A stretch of DNA of 64,000 nt from Diphasiastrum complanatum (Eukaryota; Streptophyta; Lycopodiopsida; Lycopodiales; Lycopodiaceae), in NCBI GenBank assembly GCA_029204225.1, contig CM055095.1, positions 58,922,865 to 58,986,864 on the forward strand, in the 5' to 3' direction. Each line of letters begins with the position of its first letter. The stretch's first letter is position 1. Of the stretch, positions 47,175 to 59,100 are shown one piece after another. A model generated the notes under the pieces. It was not told the DNA's origin. It did no database searches and was given only the letters and a program-made list of their open reading frames with translations. Both the position numbers and the translations under genes were made by a program.

Positions 47175-47310
47175 GTTGGAGGGTTTGCGGATCCCAAGAC
47201 AACCCTAACCCTAGTTAATAAGTGAGAGGGAATTGGCACCCTACGTGTGTAAGTCCAACCCGATGATTACATAGAGATTTGATTAGTTGAAAGTCAATAA
47301 AAGGACTTTA
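47175..47310 (+). repeat. LTR start fragment shared with 59687-59825
   Basis: The ~130 bp from tgttggagggtttgc through gcaccctNcgtgtgtaagtc to aataaaaggactttag recurs at 59687. It begins TGTTGG, as an LTR would, and is cut short near 47310, where Gypsy protease sequence begins. Confidence 0.75.
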
Positions 47311-47319
47311 GCTGCCGAT

Positions 47320-49554
47320 ACAACATAAACAATTTCCTAAGGAAGCAACTGTGATAGATGGCGGTTCAGGAGTGAACCTGATTTCTACAAAGCTATGTGC
47401 AAAATGGGGCCTTACAAAGATCAAGCCTATGACTTTTGCCATTTAGCTAGCTGATCAAATGACAGTTCGTCCGCGAGGAATGGTTGAAGATATACTTGTC
47501 AGAATTGCGGGAGTACAGTTCGTCATTACTTTCGTAGTAATGGACTTACCAGAAGCACCAAATGTCTACCGGGTCCTTATATTGAAGGAAGACAAGATCA
47601 CATGATCAATGACAAAGAAACAAGCCAAGCAACATTATAATACGGTCCTGAAAAAAATCCTTCTCAAAAGATTGATTCAGCGAATGTTCCACCCTTACTA
47701 GATAAAGGCAAAGGAAAAGTCGAGGATGATTCTACAAGTTAGAATTCTAGTAAGACATCATTGTCTCAGAAGTCATCACCTCCACAATCAATTCATGCTA
47801 AGAAGGCTAAGCGAAGATCCAAGACAAGTCCTTTAGAAAAGGAACAAGCAGAGGTAGTCCAACATGATATGCCCGAGCATTTTAAACGTTATACATTGGA
47901 TGATGTGGTTATCATGTTACCTAAAGCACATCGTGAACATGAAGAACACGTTCCAGACTCAAAAGATGTTTACGATGGTCCAGCTAGGACACAACCAATG
48001 AATCTTGCTGAACCAAGAGAACCGAAGAAGATTGTAGAAGTTGGTTCACAACTTAATCCTGAACAGTATCAAGCACTCCGCATGTTACTTATTAAGTATC
48101 AAGATTGCTTTGCATGGACTTATCAAGATCTGAAGGGTATTCCGACGTCAGTTATTGAACATACCATACCTTTAGTAACTGATGCAGTTCCAACGGTTAC
48201 AAAGTTCTATCGCTGTAATTCTAATGTTGCTGATCCGATAAAGAAAGAACTTCAGAGATTGCTTGACGCCGATTTCATTTATGAGATCGAGCATACCGAA
48301 TGGATCTCATCGATTGTCATTGTTCCTAAGAAAAATGAAAAATTAAGAATCTGTGTGAATCTCAAGGCGTTGAACAAAGTGACGTGGAAGGATCACTTTC
48401 CATTACCTTTTACTGAAAGCATTTTGGATCGCCTTGTTGGAGCGAAAGCTTATAGTTTCATGGATGGATTTAGTGGTTACAACCAGGTTATGATTGCACT
48501 TGCCGATCGCCACAAAACCGCTTTTGTAACAGAATGGGACACCTATGCTTACAAAGTAATGTTGTTTGGACTCTGTAATGCACCAAGTTCGTTCCAAAGA
48601 GTAATGCAATTTGCTTTTAGAGATTATCTGCAAAAATTCCTTGAAATTTACTTGGATGACTTTGGAGTCCATAGTACAGATACAGACTATCTGGATCGAT
48701 TGGGGAAAGTATTTGAAAGATGTCGCAAATATCAAATTTCTCTAAATCCAGAAAAATGTCAGATATGGGTTTCCCACAGAGTTGTGCTTGGACATGTGAT
48801 ATCGAGACATGGTATTGCCACAAATTATTCTAAAATCAAGGTTATTGTGGAATTGCCACCGCCAAACAACGATTCGTGGAGTTTATATATTTATGGGTCA
48901 TGCGAACTACTATCGCATTTTTATTATCTTCTTTGCGGATTTAGCACGACCTATATACAAACTGACTATTGTTCTTATTTGGACAGTAGAGGCGTTAGAA
49001 GCCTTTGAAAAATTAAAAAAAAACATTAACTTCAGCAATACTGCGTTCTCCGATTGGACGATTGAATTTCATGTTCACACGAATGCCTCAAAATATGCCA
49101 TTGGATCAGTTTTGACGCAGCCAGGTGATTATAAGAAGGATTATCCTATACGATTTGCAAGCAGACAGCTTACAGATCCGGAGAAGAATTATTCAACAAC
49201 AGAATGTGAAGCGTTAGCCATGATTTTTCTGTTCAAAAATTTCGTCACTATCTCATGGAAACGCACTTTGCATTTTATACGGATCATCAGCCGTTACTTT
49301 ACTTGGTAAACAAGACATGCAATACTGGACGTATTGCAAGATGGTTACTATTATTGACTGAATTTGACTTTTGAATTGTGGTTTGAAAGGGGAAGCAACA
49401 TTATCTAGCTGATCACGTTTCGCAAATTGAATCTGCACCAGTTAATATTGAAGTGGATGATGAATTACCAGATGCTGCATTATTCTATGTAGAAGCAATA
49501 CTTGAGTGTGCAGCGGATATTGTTGAGTACCTGAATGCTAGGACAACCGAATGA
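47320..49554 (+). mobile_element. Gypsy pol relic: protease, reverse transcriptase, RNase H
   Basis: The protease reads ATVIDGGSGVNLISTKLC (47347 on), with DGGSG where DSGAS is common; this is a known variant in some plant Gypsy. A stop follows at about 47445. The main frame 47761-49008 contains RT: FIYEIEHTEWISSIVIVPKK, LRICVNLKALNKVTWKDHFP, FMDGFSGYNQV, GLCNAPSSFQRVM and the catalytic IYLDDFGVH, then NPEKCQIWV and LGHVISRHGI. After a frameshift near 48850 comes RNase H (48809-49309: SKYAIGSVLTQPGDY, FASRQLTDPEKNYSTTECEA), and after another shift near 49250 HYLMETHFAFYTDHQPL and QHYLADHVS, ending at TGA 49552. Integrase and both LTRs are missing. Confidence 0.88.
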
Positions 49555-50216
49555 CTCTTTGACATATATATTACCATCCGAAAAAGGAGTACGAGTTTAC
49601 CATTTGAAATGAGTTTGAAGTTTGAAAGTATATCATTCCCAGTTGTTATTTATGTTGCAACAAGTAGTCATTGCCAAGTTAGGTGATGCTAATTTTGTCT
49701 ATATCAACTGGACATTGTTTCTGCTCTACTCAAACTTACAGAAGTATAAGATTAACAATGTACAATCAGTATTTGAAAGTCAACAATTACATAAGTATGA
49801 CTAAAGTAGACAACTACGTCCAGACTAGTTTTAAAGTAGAGTTAAGAACTATATGTCTTTCCCCTTTTCAAAATGCTTCATATAACTAAATCCAACATAA
49901 CAGTTATTTTAGAAATAGTCACAGTGTAACCAAAGGTTTAAACAAAAAGCTATACACTTCAAATGAAACCTCGTTAATGAAAGTTTAGCATCAATGAGTA
50001 GTAAATTCATGATCAATTCATGGCACTTCAACTCTTCATACCCGTTAGTAGTGAAAACCATATTGACGAGATTAGAAAACTATTCACATGAATGTTTTCA
50101 TTGTTAACATTAAGAGTGTTGTACGAAGTTTGATCAAAATAATTCAAGACAGTTCGTTGATTGTGATCATAGTGACCGAAACAAGCAAGTAAATAATGAG
50201 AGCATTTCTTAATTAG

Positions 50217-50262
<46 letters not shown>

Positions 50263-51290
50263 CTAATTGACTGATATCAAATCCAACATCAACGGGTGAC
50301 CTCATTTGCATACCAATGCGTAAGCACAATCATTGTAATAATTAACATGCTTCACAAAAGAAGAAGAGAAACGATAGTATTCCAAAGTCTATTGGAATGC
50401 ATAACCAAAAATTACAGACAAAAGCTTAACGAACTTAGTGTGTGCAAAACTTCCACTCACATTGATAGTACTTGCTGATAGATGTGAAGTGTATCACATA
50501 GAATTTATGCAATTAACATTATCAATTGCAAAATTGCACTAGCAACTTCAGATAAACAAGCCGATACTAACTAAGGGCCACAAGTTGTTGCTTTTTGCTT
50601 GATCCTGGCGGCCGCATCACGCATCAATTCGATTTCTTCAATGAGTTCTTTAATTTAGCAATCTCAAGACAAGTTTCAAAAGATTCACTATATTGCCAAT
50701 TGCACTAGGATAATGCTCTCAATCTCGTACCCAATATTATGAAAATAATGGCACTCTTCACTAGCCAGAAGGCAACAAACACTTGCCCTCACATCCAATG
50801 GGTTTATGAACATGATGTAGATATAGTTGAACTTGGTTTTAGATGGTTTCATAAGCTCATCAACTTATGAAACAAGGGCAATACTCTAGAATGAGAATTG
50901 ACGAACATGACAATCCTACGTGTTTTCTAAAGAAGAGGATGAACCTAATCCAAATTGATACTATCCTCAAACAATGGGTCAAGACAATGACAAGTGCATT
51001 GAGGTTGGAACCAATTATCGTAGACCTATTGTTGACCTCATAGCTACAGAAGATCATCTTCAACATGTTGATTGATTAGGAAGGATACAACTTTAAGAGA
51101 GAAGCAGCTTAGTTATATCTAGCAGTAGTCCCTTTATTCATCTTCAAGATAGAAGTATACACAAGTTTGTTCGTCCCAAAGAAACGTGGTGGAAAGGCCA
51201 TATACAACCCATCTCTGAGCATGGGAATTCGCATTGAAATATGTGCTCAATTTGGCCTTTTCATCAACAAAACAGTCCATTCAATTTTAC
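49555..51290. other. Gene-free stretch with a (GT)n run
   Basis: No domain is readable. A 43-bp (GT)n microsatellite lies at 50219-50261. The open frames are short and motif-free. Confidence 0.5.
50219..50261. repeat. (GT)n microsatellite
   Basis: An uninterrupted run of GT dinucleotides in otherwise AT-rich sequence. Confidence 0.97.
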
Positions 51291-51299
51291 ATCGCTACC

Positions 51300-52390
51300 A
51301 ACAAGGTTCATATTAAGATAAGTTGAGAGGAACCTCGAAGTTCAATATGTCAGATGAGTCAGACAAGTCGGCTATATGGGCTTTGCCTTTTCCCTTGAGG
51401 TCGATAAATTGATCTTCGATGAAGATGACATCCCGGCTAGTGAATATCTTCGACTCGATAGGATTGAACAGTTTGTAAGCTTGATCTGAAGTAGTGTAGC
51501 TGATGAGAATGCGTTTGATACTCTGGAAGTTGAGCTTCTTCCTGAGACCATGAGAAATCTACACATAAGCAGTACATCCAAAAACTTTTAAATTCGATAA
51601 AGAAGGTTTGGTACCTATCCAAACCTCGAATGGTGTTTTGTCTGAGAGACCTTTAGTAGGACAACTGTTCTGAATATAGGTTGTTGTTGAAACAGCTTCA
51701 GTCCAGAAGGACTGTGGGAGTGTCGCATGTGATAACATGCACTTTGCTAATTCGACTAAGGTTCTGTTCTTTCTCTCAGCACGACCATTTGACTAAGGCA
51801 AATAGGAGGTAATGTATTGTTGCTCAATGTCGTTGTTAAGACAGTACTCCTTGGATTCGGTGGAGATGTATTCTCCCTCGTTGTCGGATCTTAGTGCTTT
51901 GATTTGTTTGCCAGTTTGATTTTTTGCATGCTCTTTGAATTGTCAAAACTTGATAAAAGCCTCTAATACTGAATCGATACTATTTTCTTATTGCATTCAG
52001 CTTCGTCTCAAAATGTATGCATTTCTGTAATTCTTTGCAATTGATTATTAGACTGATAACTAAAATTCGATTATGTCTATTCTTTCGCCTTGAATCGAAT
52101 GTGATGAGTTGTCTCCAAATTGCACAACTCAAGAGTGGGTGAAAGATATATAATCTTTGAACCAGTCTTAATGGTGAGTCATGTGTTGAGTTGTCCAGAA
52201 TCGAGATACCAGGAATCGATATCTTGTTGTTCTCCAACCTTGGTCATAAAAGCTGCTTCATCTTCCTCTTGCTGTTGTATCGAAAAACTAGTCGAGACAT
52301 AAATCGCTTGTTGTTGGAACTGCTTCTTCTTCTCATTGTTGAATTTTAAAGTTCTACAGTCCTTTATCTCTTGTCTAGTTCTCTTGCAGT
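51300..52390 (-). mobile_element. Copia relic (minus): zinc knuckle, protease and integrase
   Basis: Reading down the minus strand: a damaged zinc knuckle (CKRTRQEIKDC near 52385-52350), protease SWYLDSGQLNT near 52200, where the usual Ala-Ser-x-His after DSG is lost, then from 51960 the integrase core [61 protein letters not shown] and SRDVIFIEDQFIDLKGKGK. The first part of integrase is missing between about 51960 and 52090. The plus-strand relic at 52395-52945 is the same family in the opposite direction. Confidence 0.8.
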
Positions 52391-52394
52391 AGTT

Positions 52395-52945
52395 CCAGTT
52401 AATAAAGCATTAATTTGGCATGATAGGTTAGGTCACTTATATCATACATTTGTATCAGACATGTTGGGAGAATCCTTAGTACTTGATCTCGATTATCTAG
52501 ACAAGAATATTGACCTCCCTATCTGTCATAGCTGCATTGTCAGAAAACATACTAGGATTCCATTTAGATTGAGTCATAAGCATGCAGCAAAAGATGTTCT
52601 AGATGTTGTTCGTTCATATTTATGTGGCCGATGCAAACTTTGTCATTGCTTGGCACAAAGTACTTTATTACTTTTATCGACAAATTTTTGAGAAGAATGG
52701 TTGTTTATTTCATTAAGCAAAAATTGGAGGCTTTCAAACAATTCTAAGAGCGTGCAGAACTCGAAACTGGTAAAAGAATCAAAGCACTGAGATCAAACAA
52801 TGGGAGAGAATACATTTCAACCGAATTCAAGGACTATTTGCCTTAGCAAAGGCATTTAGCAACAAATTCATTACTTCTTATTCACCTCAGTAAAAAATGG
52901 ACTTGCTGAGAGAAAGAATCGAACCTTAGTCGTGCTGGAATTTGA
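52395..52945 (+). mobile_element. Copia relic (plus): GAG-pre-integrase and integrase core
   Basis: The frame 52371-52691 reads LIWHDRLGHLYHTFVSDML, then CHSCIVRKHTRIPF and DVLDVVRSYLCG. After frame changes, KRIKALRSNNGREYISTEFK and [14 protein letters not shown] follow to about 52945. The segment KALRSNNGREYISTE matches KALRSDNEGEYISTE of the minus-strand neighbour, so the two relics stand head to head. Confidence 0.82.
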
Positions 52946-53534
52946 TGCTTAGCCTCAAATCCATTCAATAATGAGATTCCAAAAAATCAAAAACAGAAGG
53001 CTCGAATTTTTTAACAGATAATCGAATTTTTCTAGAATTCTTTGATACTGGATCGACTCGAAAAAATATATATTTTTTGAGTCATTGTACATTTTTCGAT
53101 ACTTGTAAATTTCGATATTGTCGGTCCAAAATCCAATCCAACAACTTCACGTTGACAGTCCGCCCACTTTGTACGTGCATTAACTGTAATGAGACGGAGA
53201 TAATAACTGCAACAAAAGGCAGTTGTAGATATTTTTGTAAGATATATCAATCTTAGAATCTTCATCAAAAAACATCTTCTGATTATTTGAGTTTCTAAAA
53301 CAAGAGTTATCACTCTCAACAACTGTAAGCTGAAGTTATCACTTCAAGCATTGTACTCACTGTTTGATATCAATCAGAGTGCAAATTTTCAATCCTACTA
53401 TTGTACCGTTTGTTTGTGCATTTGTCTGAATCATTTAATTTGAATATTCTGTTGTTGTTTGTGGTGTTTTCGATCCTACACACACCCATTCGAGCTTCCA
53501 CTGACTAACGGACAGTTCAATAATCTACATTTTA
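52946..53534 (+). mobile_element. Non-coding stretch, probable Copia LTR/leader before gag
   Basis: No coding signal is seen. It directly precedes the gag at 53535 and ends with ttttcgatcctacac and attttattgcag, so it is likely LTR and leader of that element. Boundaries were not established. Confidence 0.35.
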
Positions 53535-54400
53535 TTGCAGATTATCAAGTCTCGTTTCTATCAAGATGTTGTTCTAGCAAGCACACATCCAACAATATCT
53601 CAAAATCATTGTTTCTATCAAATGGATTTGTCTTCTAGTTCTTCTCTAATCGACAAACTCGATGGAAGCAACTACCATCTCTGGAAATTCAAAATGAAGG
53701 TCATACTACTAGCCAAGGAACTATGGGACATCGTTGATGGCACAGAAGTTAGACCTGAAGGTGATGTAGCCAGTATCACTAAATGGAAATTGAAATATGG
53801 CAGGGCTTTTGCCATGATCACTCTCAACATCAAAGACAATCAAATCAATCACATAAGAGCTGCTCATACTGCTAAGGTTGCATGGAACATCCTAGCAATA
53901 CTCTACAATATCAGGGATGTCTCCTCCAAACTCCATTTCAAGAAGAAATTCTTCACCCTGAGAATGTTTGAAGCAACAAGTGTTTTGAGCCAGATCAACA
54001 CTTTCCAAAATCTTATGGAGCAGATGACTGCAACTAGCTTAATCATTGAAGATATTGATGTTGTTATGACTCTATTATCGAGTCTTCCTGAGGCCTGTGA
54101 AAATTGGGTCCTAGCAATTTCGATCCAGGTTGATATCGCCCTTTCAAAAGTGATCTCATTACTCCGACAAGAGGAGGCCAGAAGATCTGCAACCTCCTTA
54201 CGCACATGGTCGGATCCTCAAGCTCTATATTCCAAAAAATAGAAGTTCGGATCCAAAAAGAAGAGCAATATGCAGTCAGGATCAAATTTTGGCTCAAGCT
54301 TAAATTTTGGCTCAGGGTCGATTTTAGGCTCAGGGTCGAATTTGAACTCTTCATCTTTCCAACCAAAGTAGAAACTGTTTTGCAAAGGCTTGACTTGTGT
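53535..54400 (+). mobile_element. Copia gag, nearly intact
   Basis: The frame 53535-54242 encodes a complete Copia gag core: IDKLDGSNYHLWKFKMKVIL, AKELWDIVDGTEVRP, AWNILAILYNIRD and LLSSLPEACENWVLAI. Its likely start is the internal Met of MDLSSSSSLIDK (about 53622). Past the stop at 54240 the frame continues as a Gly/Ser-rich stretch with repeated GSNFGS, GSSLNFGS and GSGSILGS units to about 54360. The zinc knuckle is scrambled after that. No protease follows. Confidence 0.85.
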
Positions 54401-54894
54401 CATAACAACAATGAAGTTGTCTATATAAGTATCCAAGCCTCTTTCTGAATGCAAGGACCTTATTCATCCTATTGACAATTTGACATTGATCAGATTTAAA
54501 CTCAACCCTATGACCTAAGTCAGTAGTTTTGCTTACAAATAATAGGTTTGTCTACAATTTAGGTATATACAAAACATTCGATATGAACTTGAATTGATGA
54601 TGTTGGAACTTCAATCTTACAATGCTTTCACCTTTGGCAGTGTGTGTACTATCATCACCATGATGAACAAATTTTTGTTGTACTATAAGACCTATAGGAA
54701 TGGAAATGTTCACGATGATTGGTCATATGTTGAGTGGCTCAAGAATCCAGAATCCAAGCACTATCGATTTGCACTTTATGATCTCTGATCGTAAATGCTC
54801 TTTCATCCATGTCTTGAATTGAGGATTGAGGTGTAACTACAAGTGCATTCGCCTATTGATGTGATTGCTTGTTGTTAGTGTTCTTGTTGAAAAT

Positions 54895-55492
54895 GAAAAA
54901 GCCATCTATCTTGACTTTTGGGGTTGATGAAGTTTTTCAACATGCATATAGTTTTACAACTTGAAAAAGCCAAATTTGGCCTAGTAGAAACTTCAGCCAA
55001 TCCACATGCATAATGTTAAGTTTGCCAAATGTGACATGCAAACTATAACTTGTATTGGCACATGCATGAATGTTTGTATGTTTGTAATCTAGAAAGTTAC
55101 ACATGTAGGAAAAATTTAGTTGTAGTTGCATTTCTCTACATGCAAAGTTGTAGGTGTCATATTTTAGGTAGATACTACTCTTAGAAGTGAACCAATAAGG
55201 TTCGAGGCTCGTGCTACCTTGAGCTAGTATCATTTCCTATATATGTATGTGGGATCTCTCACAAATTTTGATGATGAGTCAAGCATTGAAGCTATTCTCT
55301 AGTAGTTTGGATCTTTACTTGTAAGCTTGAATTGTTCATTCTCTCTCTAACTCAAGGAGATGGCTTTTGCTCACACATTAAATTCTTTTGTACTTTTCCC
55401 ACACGTGTGAAAGTTATCATAGTTTGATTATTAGCATTCTAGATTGTAATTTACCCATAGAATCTAGAGATAGATTGTGATTTTCACTCTTT
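54895..55492. repeat. Left copy of a ~600-bp direct repeat (LTR-like)
   Basis: It begins tgttgaaaatgaaaaagcc and ends near gtgattttcactctt. It contains a TATA-like cctatatatgtatgtggg and is matched along its length by 55651-56261, apart from small differences. Confidence 0.85.
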
Positions 55493-55650
55493 AGTATGGT
55501 GAGGATGCTGCTATGATGGATTCCTTGGCTGATCTTCACTTCATATGCATACTAAAGGATCCACTCAAAAAGTTCCTTCATCAAGCATAGGTCCAACCTT
55601 GGATTAATTCCAAGATCAATGTTTAAGTCAAATATATAACTTTTTAGGAG

Positions 55651-56261
55651 TGTTGAAAATAAAAAAGCTATCTATCTTGACTTCTGGGGTTGATGAAGTT
55701 TTTCAACATGCCTCTAGTTTTACAACTTGAAAAAGCCAAATTTGCCCTAGTAGAAACTCGAGCCAATCCACATGCATAATGTTAAGTTTGCCAAATGTGA
55801 CATGCAAAGCAAACTATAACTTGTATTGGCACATGCATGAACATTTGTACATTTGTAATCTAGAAAGTTACACATGTAGGAAAAATGTACTTGTAGTTGC
55901 ATTTCTCTACATGCAAAGTTGTAGGTGCCATATTTTAGGTAGATACTACTCTTAGAAGTGAACCAATAAGGTTTGAGGTTTGTGCTACCTCGAGCTTGTA
56001 TTATTTCCTATATATGTATGTGGGATTTCTCACAAATTATGATGAATCAAGCATTGAAGCTATTCTCTAGTATTTTGGATTTTTACTTGTAAGCTTGAAT
56101 TGTTCATTCTCTCTCTAACTCGAGGAGAAGGCTTTTGCTCATACATTAAATTCTTTTGTACCTTTTCCACATGTGTGAAAGTAATCATAGTTTGATTATT
56201 AGCATTCTAGATTGTGATTTAGCCATAGAATCTAGAGATAGATTGTGATTTTCACTCTTCA
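55651..56261. repeat. Right copy of a ~600-bp direct repeat (LTR-like)
   Basis: It begins tgttgaaaataaaaaagct and ends ttttcactcttca, so it has the TG..CA limits of an LTR. Only about 158 bp (55493-55650) separates the copies; this spacer ends in a short purine-containing run (tttttaggag) just before the right copy. The structure fits an LTR element that has lost its interior, or a very short non-autonomous element. Confidence 0.8.
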
Positions 56262-56359
56262 ATTGATCTATGTGCTAACACAAAGCTTAGGAAGATCATG
56301 CACATGTTTATGGTATATCCCACACGTGTGAACTTGATGGAAATCTCACATTCTTCGCT

Positions 56360-56490
56360 TTCAATATCCTGCAATCATGAATCTCATGATTAGTGCGTTT
56401 GCAATACTTACAAAACATCTTCTTCTTCAACTGTGGATTCGATAATTGCTCTTGACTCTATGTCACATTAGAGAAACTTAGAGCCCGACG
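56360..56490 (-). mobile_element. Copia gag zinc-knuckle fragment
   Basis: The minus strand reads QLKKKMFCKYCKRTNHEIHD followed by Cys and Arg: an intact CX2CX4HX4C zinc knuckle. It is the same family as the damaged knuckle at about 52370. Nothing else of the element is recognisable here. Confidence 0.75.
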
Positions 56491-56940
56491 AGGGCCTCAG
56501 GAAAAGATGTCTTTTTATTTTTTTCTCATTTTCGTAGCCATGTGGACCAATAGAAACCTTGATATCAGGCTTCTACAAAACGTAGCTTTTCTCAGATATA
56601 AATAAAATAAAAACTTTTTAAATATATAAATGTTTTGTCGGGCAGCATGTGGAAATGCTATAGGATGTTGAGGCCTGCCCTTCCAACTTATCACGGCCCG
56701 AAGAGGCCCAAAAATATCGAAAATGAATATGATAGATGGTTGGACTGAGAAAATCGATGTAACAATGTAATTGCATTGTTAAATCATGGTTTACAAGGTT
56801 AACTAGAGTTAACTCGTAGCGCCAAATAGTTCAGTGTTTCAAATTTTTGCCTACACATATTTTCAGATTCATGGCTTTTCGCCTACACATATTCTCAGAT
56901 TCATAGTTCAGTGTTTCAAATTTTGGCCTACACATAATGA

Positions 56941-57640
56941 ATGGCGCCATCAAGGAAGCCATGCTCCTCAATCGACTTTATGATTCTCTTCAATGAGAAA
57001 GATGACAATGGATTATGGGTGTCAAGAAAAATATTAAAAAAACTCTTGGGTTCTGATGCGTCCATCATCAAAAGGAACATTTCGAAAAAGCAAAAGGACA
57101 AAACTATTATTTCGATCTTATTGGAAGGCCAGAATTTTGGATTTCAAAATATCATCAGGAGGAAAATCTATTTTCGAAATTTTAGTCCAATATGTATATA
57201 TGCATTCAAAGATAAATATGCAAGGATTCAACCGTCAGGATAACAAAAAAGCAACTGTGAGTATAAATTATAATACTTTGATTTTTTTTTGTCATTCCTT
57301 ATCATCTATTAATAAACTTGCCAATCTAATCATTTTTCTCTTGCAGATTTATATCCATCCAATATATATGAATGGGAGCTAAGTGAATCTCTTGTAGGTG
57401 TATTAGATGTAGTACACATTGATATTGAACATCTGCAATATAGAGGTACAACTGCAAAACATCTTGCTGATTGTGGAATCTTCTTTTATGAATCAATGTA
57501 CATTCCTGATATAATTTTTTTTTTGGGCAAATAGTTCCAATTCCATTACCTAGTTTTGAAAGTGATGAATGGGTTGTTCCAGATGCTGCAGTATCAGAAT
57601 CATTTCGTTGCAAATTATATAATGATATAAAAAATTAATT
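56941..57640 (+). pseudogene. Unidentified two-exon gene candidate, damaged
   Basis: The open frame 56941-57243 (100 codons, starting MAPSRKPCSSIDFMILFNEK) ends at TAA 57241. Fourteen bases later is a good donor (aact|gtgagt, 57256), and at about 57346 a good acceptor after a T-rich tract (ttttctcttgcag). Joining them keeps the first frame and gives a second coding-like stretch (YPSNIYEWELSESLVGVLDV and TTAKHLADCGIFFYES, to about 57530), then, after a T-run shift, VPIPLPSFESDEWVVPDAA to about 57637. I do not recognise the protein. The stop before the donor and the shift in the T run make it a probable pseudogene, or a chance pattern. Confidence 0.35.
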
Positions 57641-57985
57641 AAAGATAAGCACGGGTTCAAAAATAGTCCAATAAGTTGGCTAGGACAAAAAATCAGATGG
57701 AAAAATAGAATGCAGAATTAAAAGGTCTTCCATGTGCTTTTGCTATCAAATAGAAAAGCAAATGTTGAGCTTATGCTTCCATTATCAAAGATGGAAAAAG
57801 AACATGAGTAGCCAGTGGACATTATAAGCGAAAAAATATTAGCATATTCTCCTCAACTCGAAATTTTTGTTGGTCAATATGATATCCTTGACTGTGTTGA
57901 CTCTATACGAATTCGATTTACTTTAAGATTCGTATGCCTGGTATTGTGGTGATAATGTTCAGTTTTGTTTAGATTTGTTAGGTTT

Positions 57986-58022
<37 letters not shown>

Positions 58023-58560
58023 CCTATGTCAAAATAAATTTGGAAAGTTGTTATAGTGGCATACTTTGTGATATTGACTATGCTAATGTTTTTTTTTCCC
58101 CAAAAAAAGTGGCAAAATTATGGAACGTGAAGTCAAAGGCATACTCGATAAGGACCTTTATTGTGTGGAATACAAAATCAAAAGTATTACGTAATCACAG
58201 TTGATGTTTTTTTGAAGAGCTAGAAAAAAGTCTGTAGTTTGTTTGACATTTTCCATGGCAATTTCAAATTTGTATTGCATCATACATTCAAAAGAAAGAC
58301 GAATCTCATAGTTTATAATTTTTTTTTCTCTCGAAAAGTTAACCGTAGATTAATGACTTTTTACAAGGTACAATAAAATGACCAGAAAAAAAAAATCTTA
58401 GACATGATAGAGTTTCTCAGCCTCCTTGAAAAGAAGCAAGAGGGAGATGACAAAGTCACCATTCCCGAATTTCCTACTATTTCTATCTAATTAAATCCTC
58501 CAAAATAAGAGAGGTTTATGCCAAACTCTTAGTTAACCATCCCTCTAGTAATGTTACTTT
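57640..58560. other. Gene-free stretch with a (CA)n run
   Basis: A 32-bp (CA)n microsatellite lies at 57989-58020. A weak protein-like reading (EKILAYSPQLEIFVGQYDIL near 57830-57890) may be a continuation of the preceding candidate. Nothing else is recognised. Confidence 0.45.
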
Positions 58561-58564
58561 TACG

Positions 58565-58968
58565 GTTGCGTGTGACAGCTTGGAAGCTTCACGCCCGATG
58601 GGTGGTAGCCCGATAGTTCGGTTTGCCCAACGAGCTATGGTCCTGATAGTCTGCCTTCAGCTCTTGGTTGGGGGTCCGACAAATTTGGTATCGGTGACTG
58701 CCGATATGTCGGCCCCTTTCAGGAATTCAGGAGAATGGTTGCATGAGTTCACCATCTCCAACACTCCCTCTTGAACGTTGCAACCTTTCTCGTGCTATCC
58801 AATTCCCAATGATTTTTTGTGCTTTGTAAACAGTGGTTTGTCCAGCGGCTTGGTTAGCAGATCTGCAATCATGTCTTCTAATTTTATGTATTCGACACTC
58901 AGCTCTCCTTTCGAGATTAGATCTCGAATATGATGGTACTTCAGAGGTATGTGTTTGGTTTTTTTAAT
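58565..58968 (-). mobile_element. Copia RNase H end and start of 3' LTR
   Basis: The minus strand reads TKHIPLKYHHIRDLISKGEL, then IADLLTKPLDKPLF and KHKKSLGIG, the C-terminal part of Copia RNase H, from about 58965 to 58790. A polypurine tract (aagagggag) and then tgttggagatggtg mark the start of the 3' LTR at about 58763, which runs down to about 58565. The integrase and gag at 60972-61852 are probably the other end of the same element, split by the plus-strand block 58968-60970. Confidence 0.75.
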
Positions 58969-59100
58969 GGAAGACCAGATAGATCAGTCCAATAAGATAA
59001 AACAGAAGAAGCATTAAGCTCCATCAAGCAGCTGGGTTTGACGATCCATCCATCCATGCCACATGGACTGACAAGATCCATTCTCCAGCCTCGAGATTTG

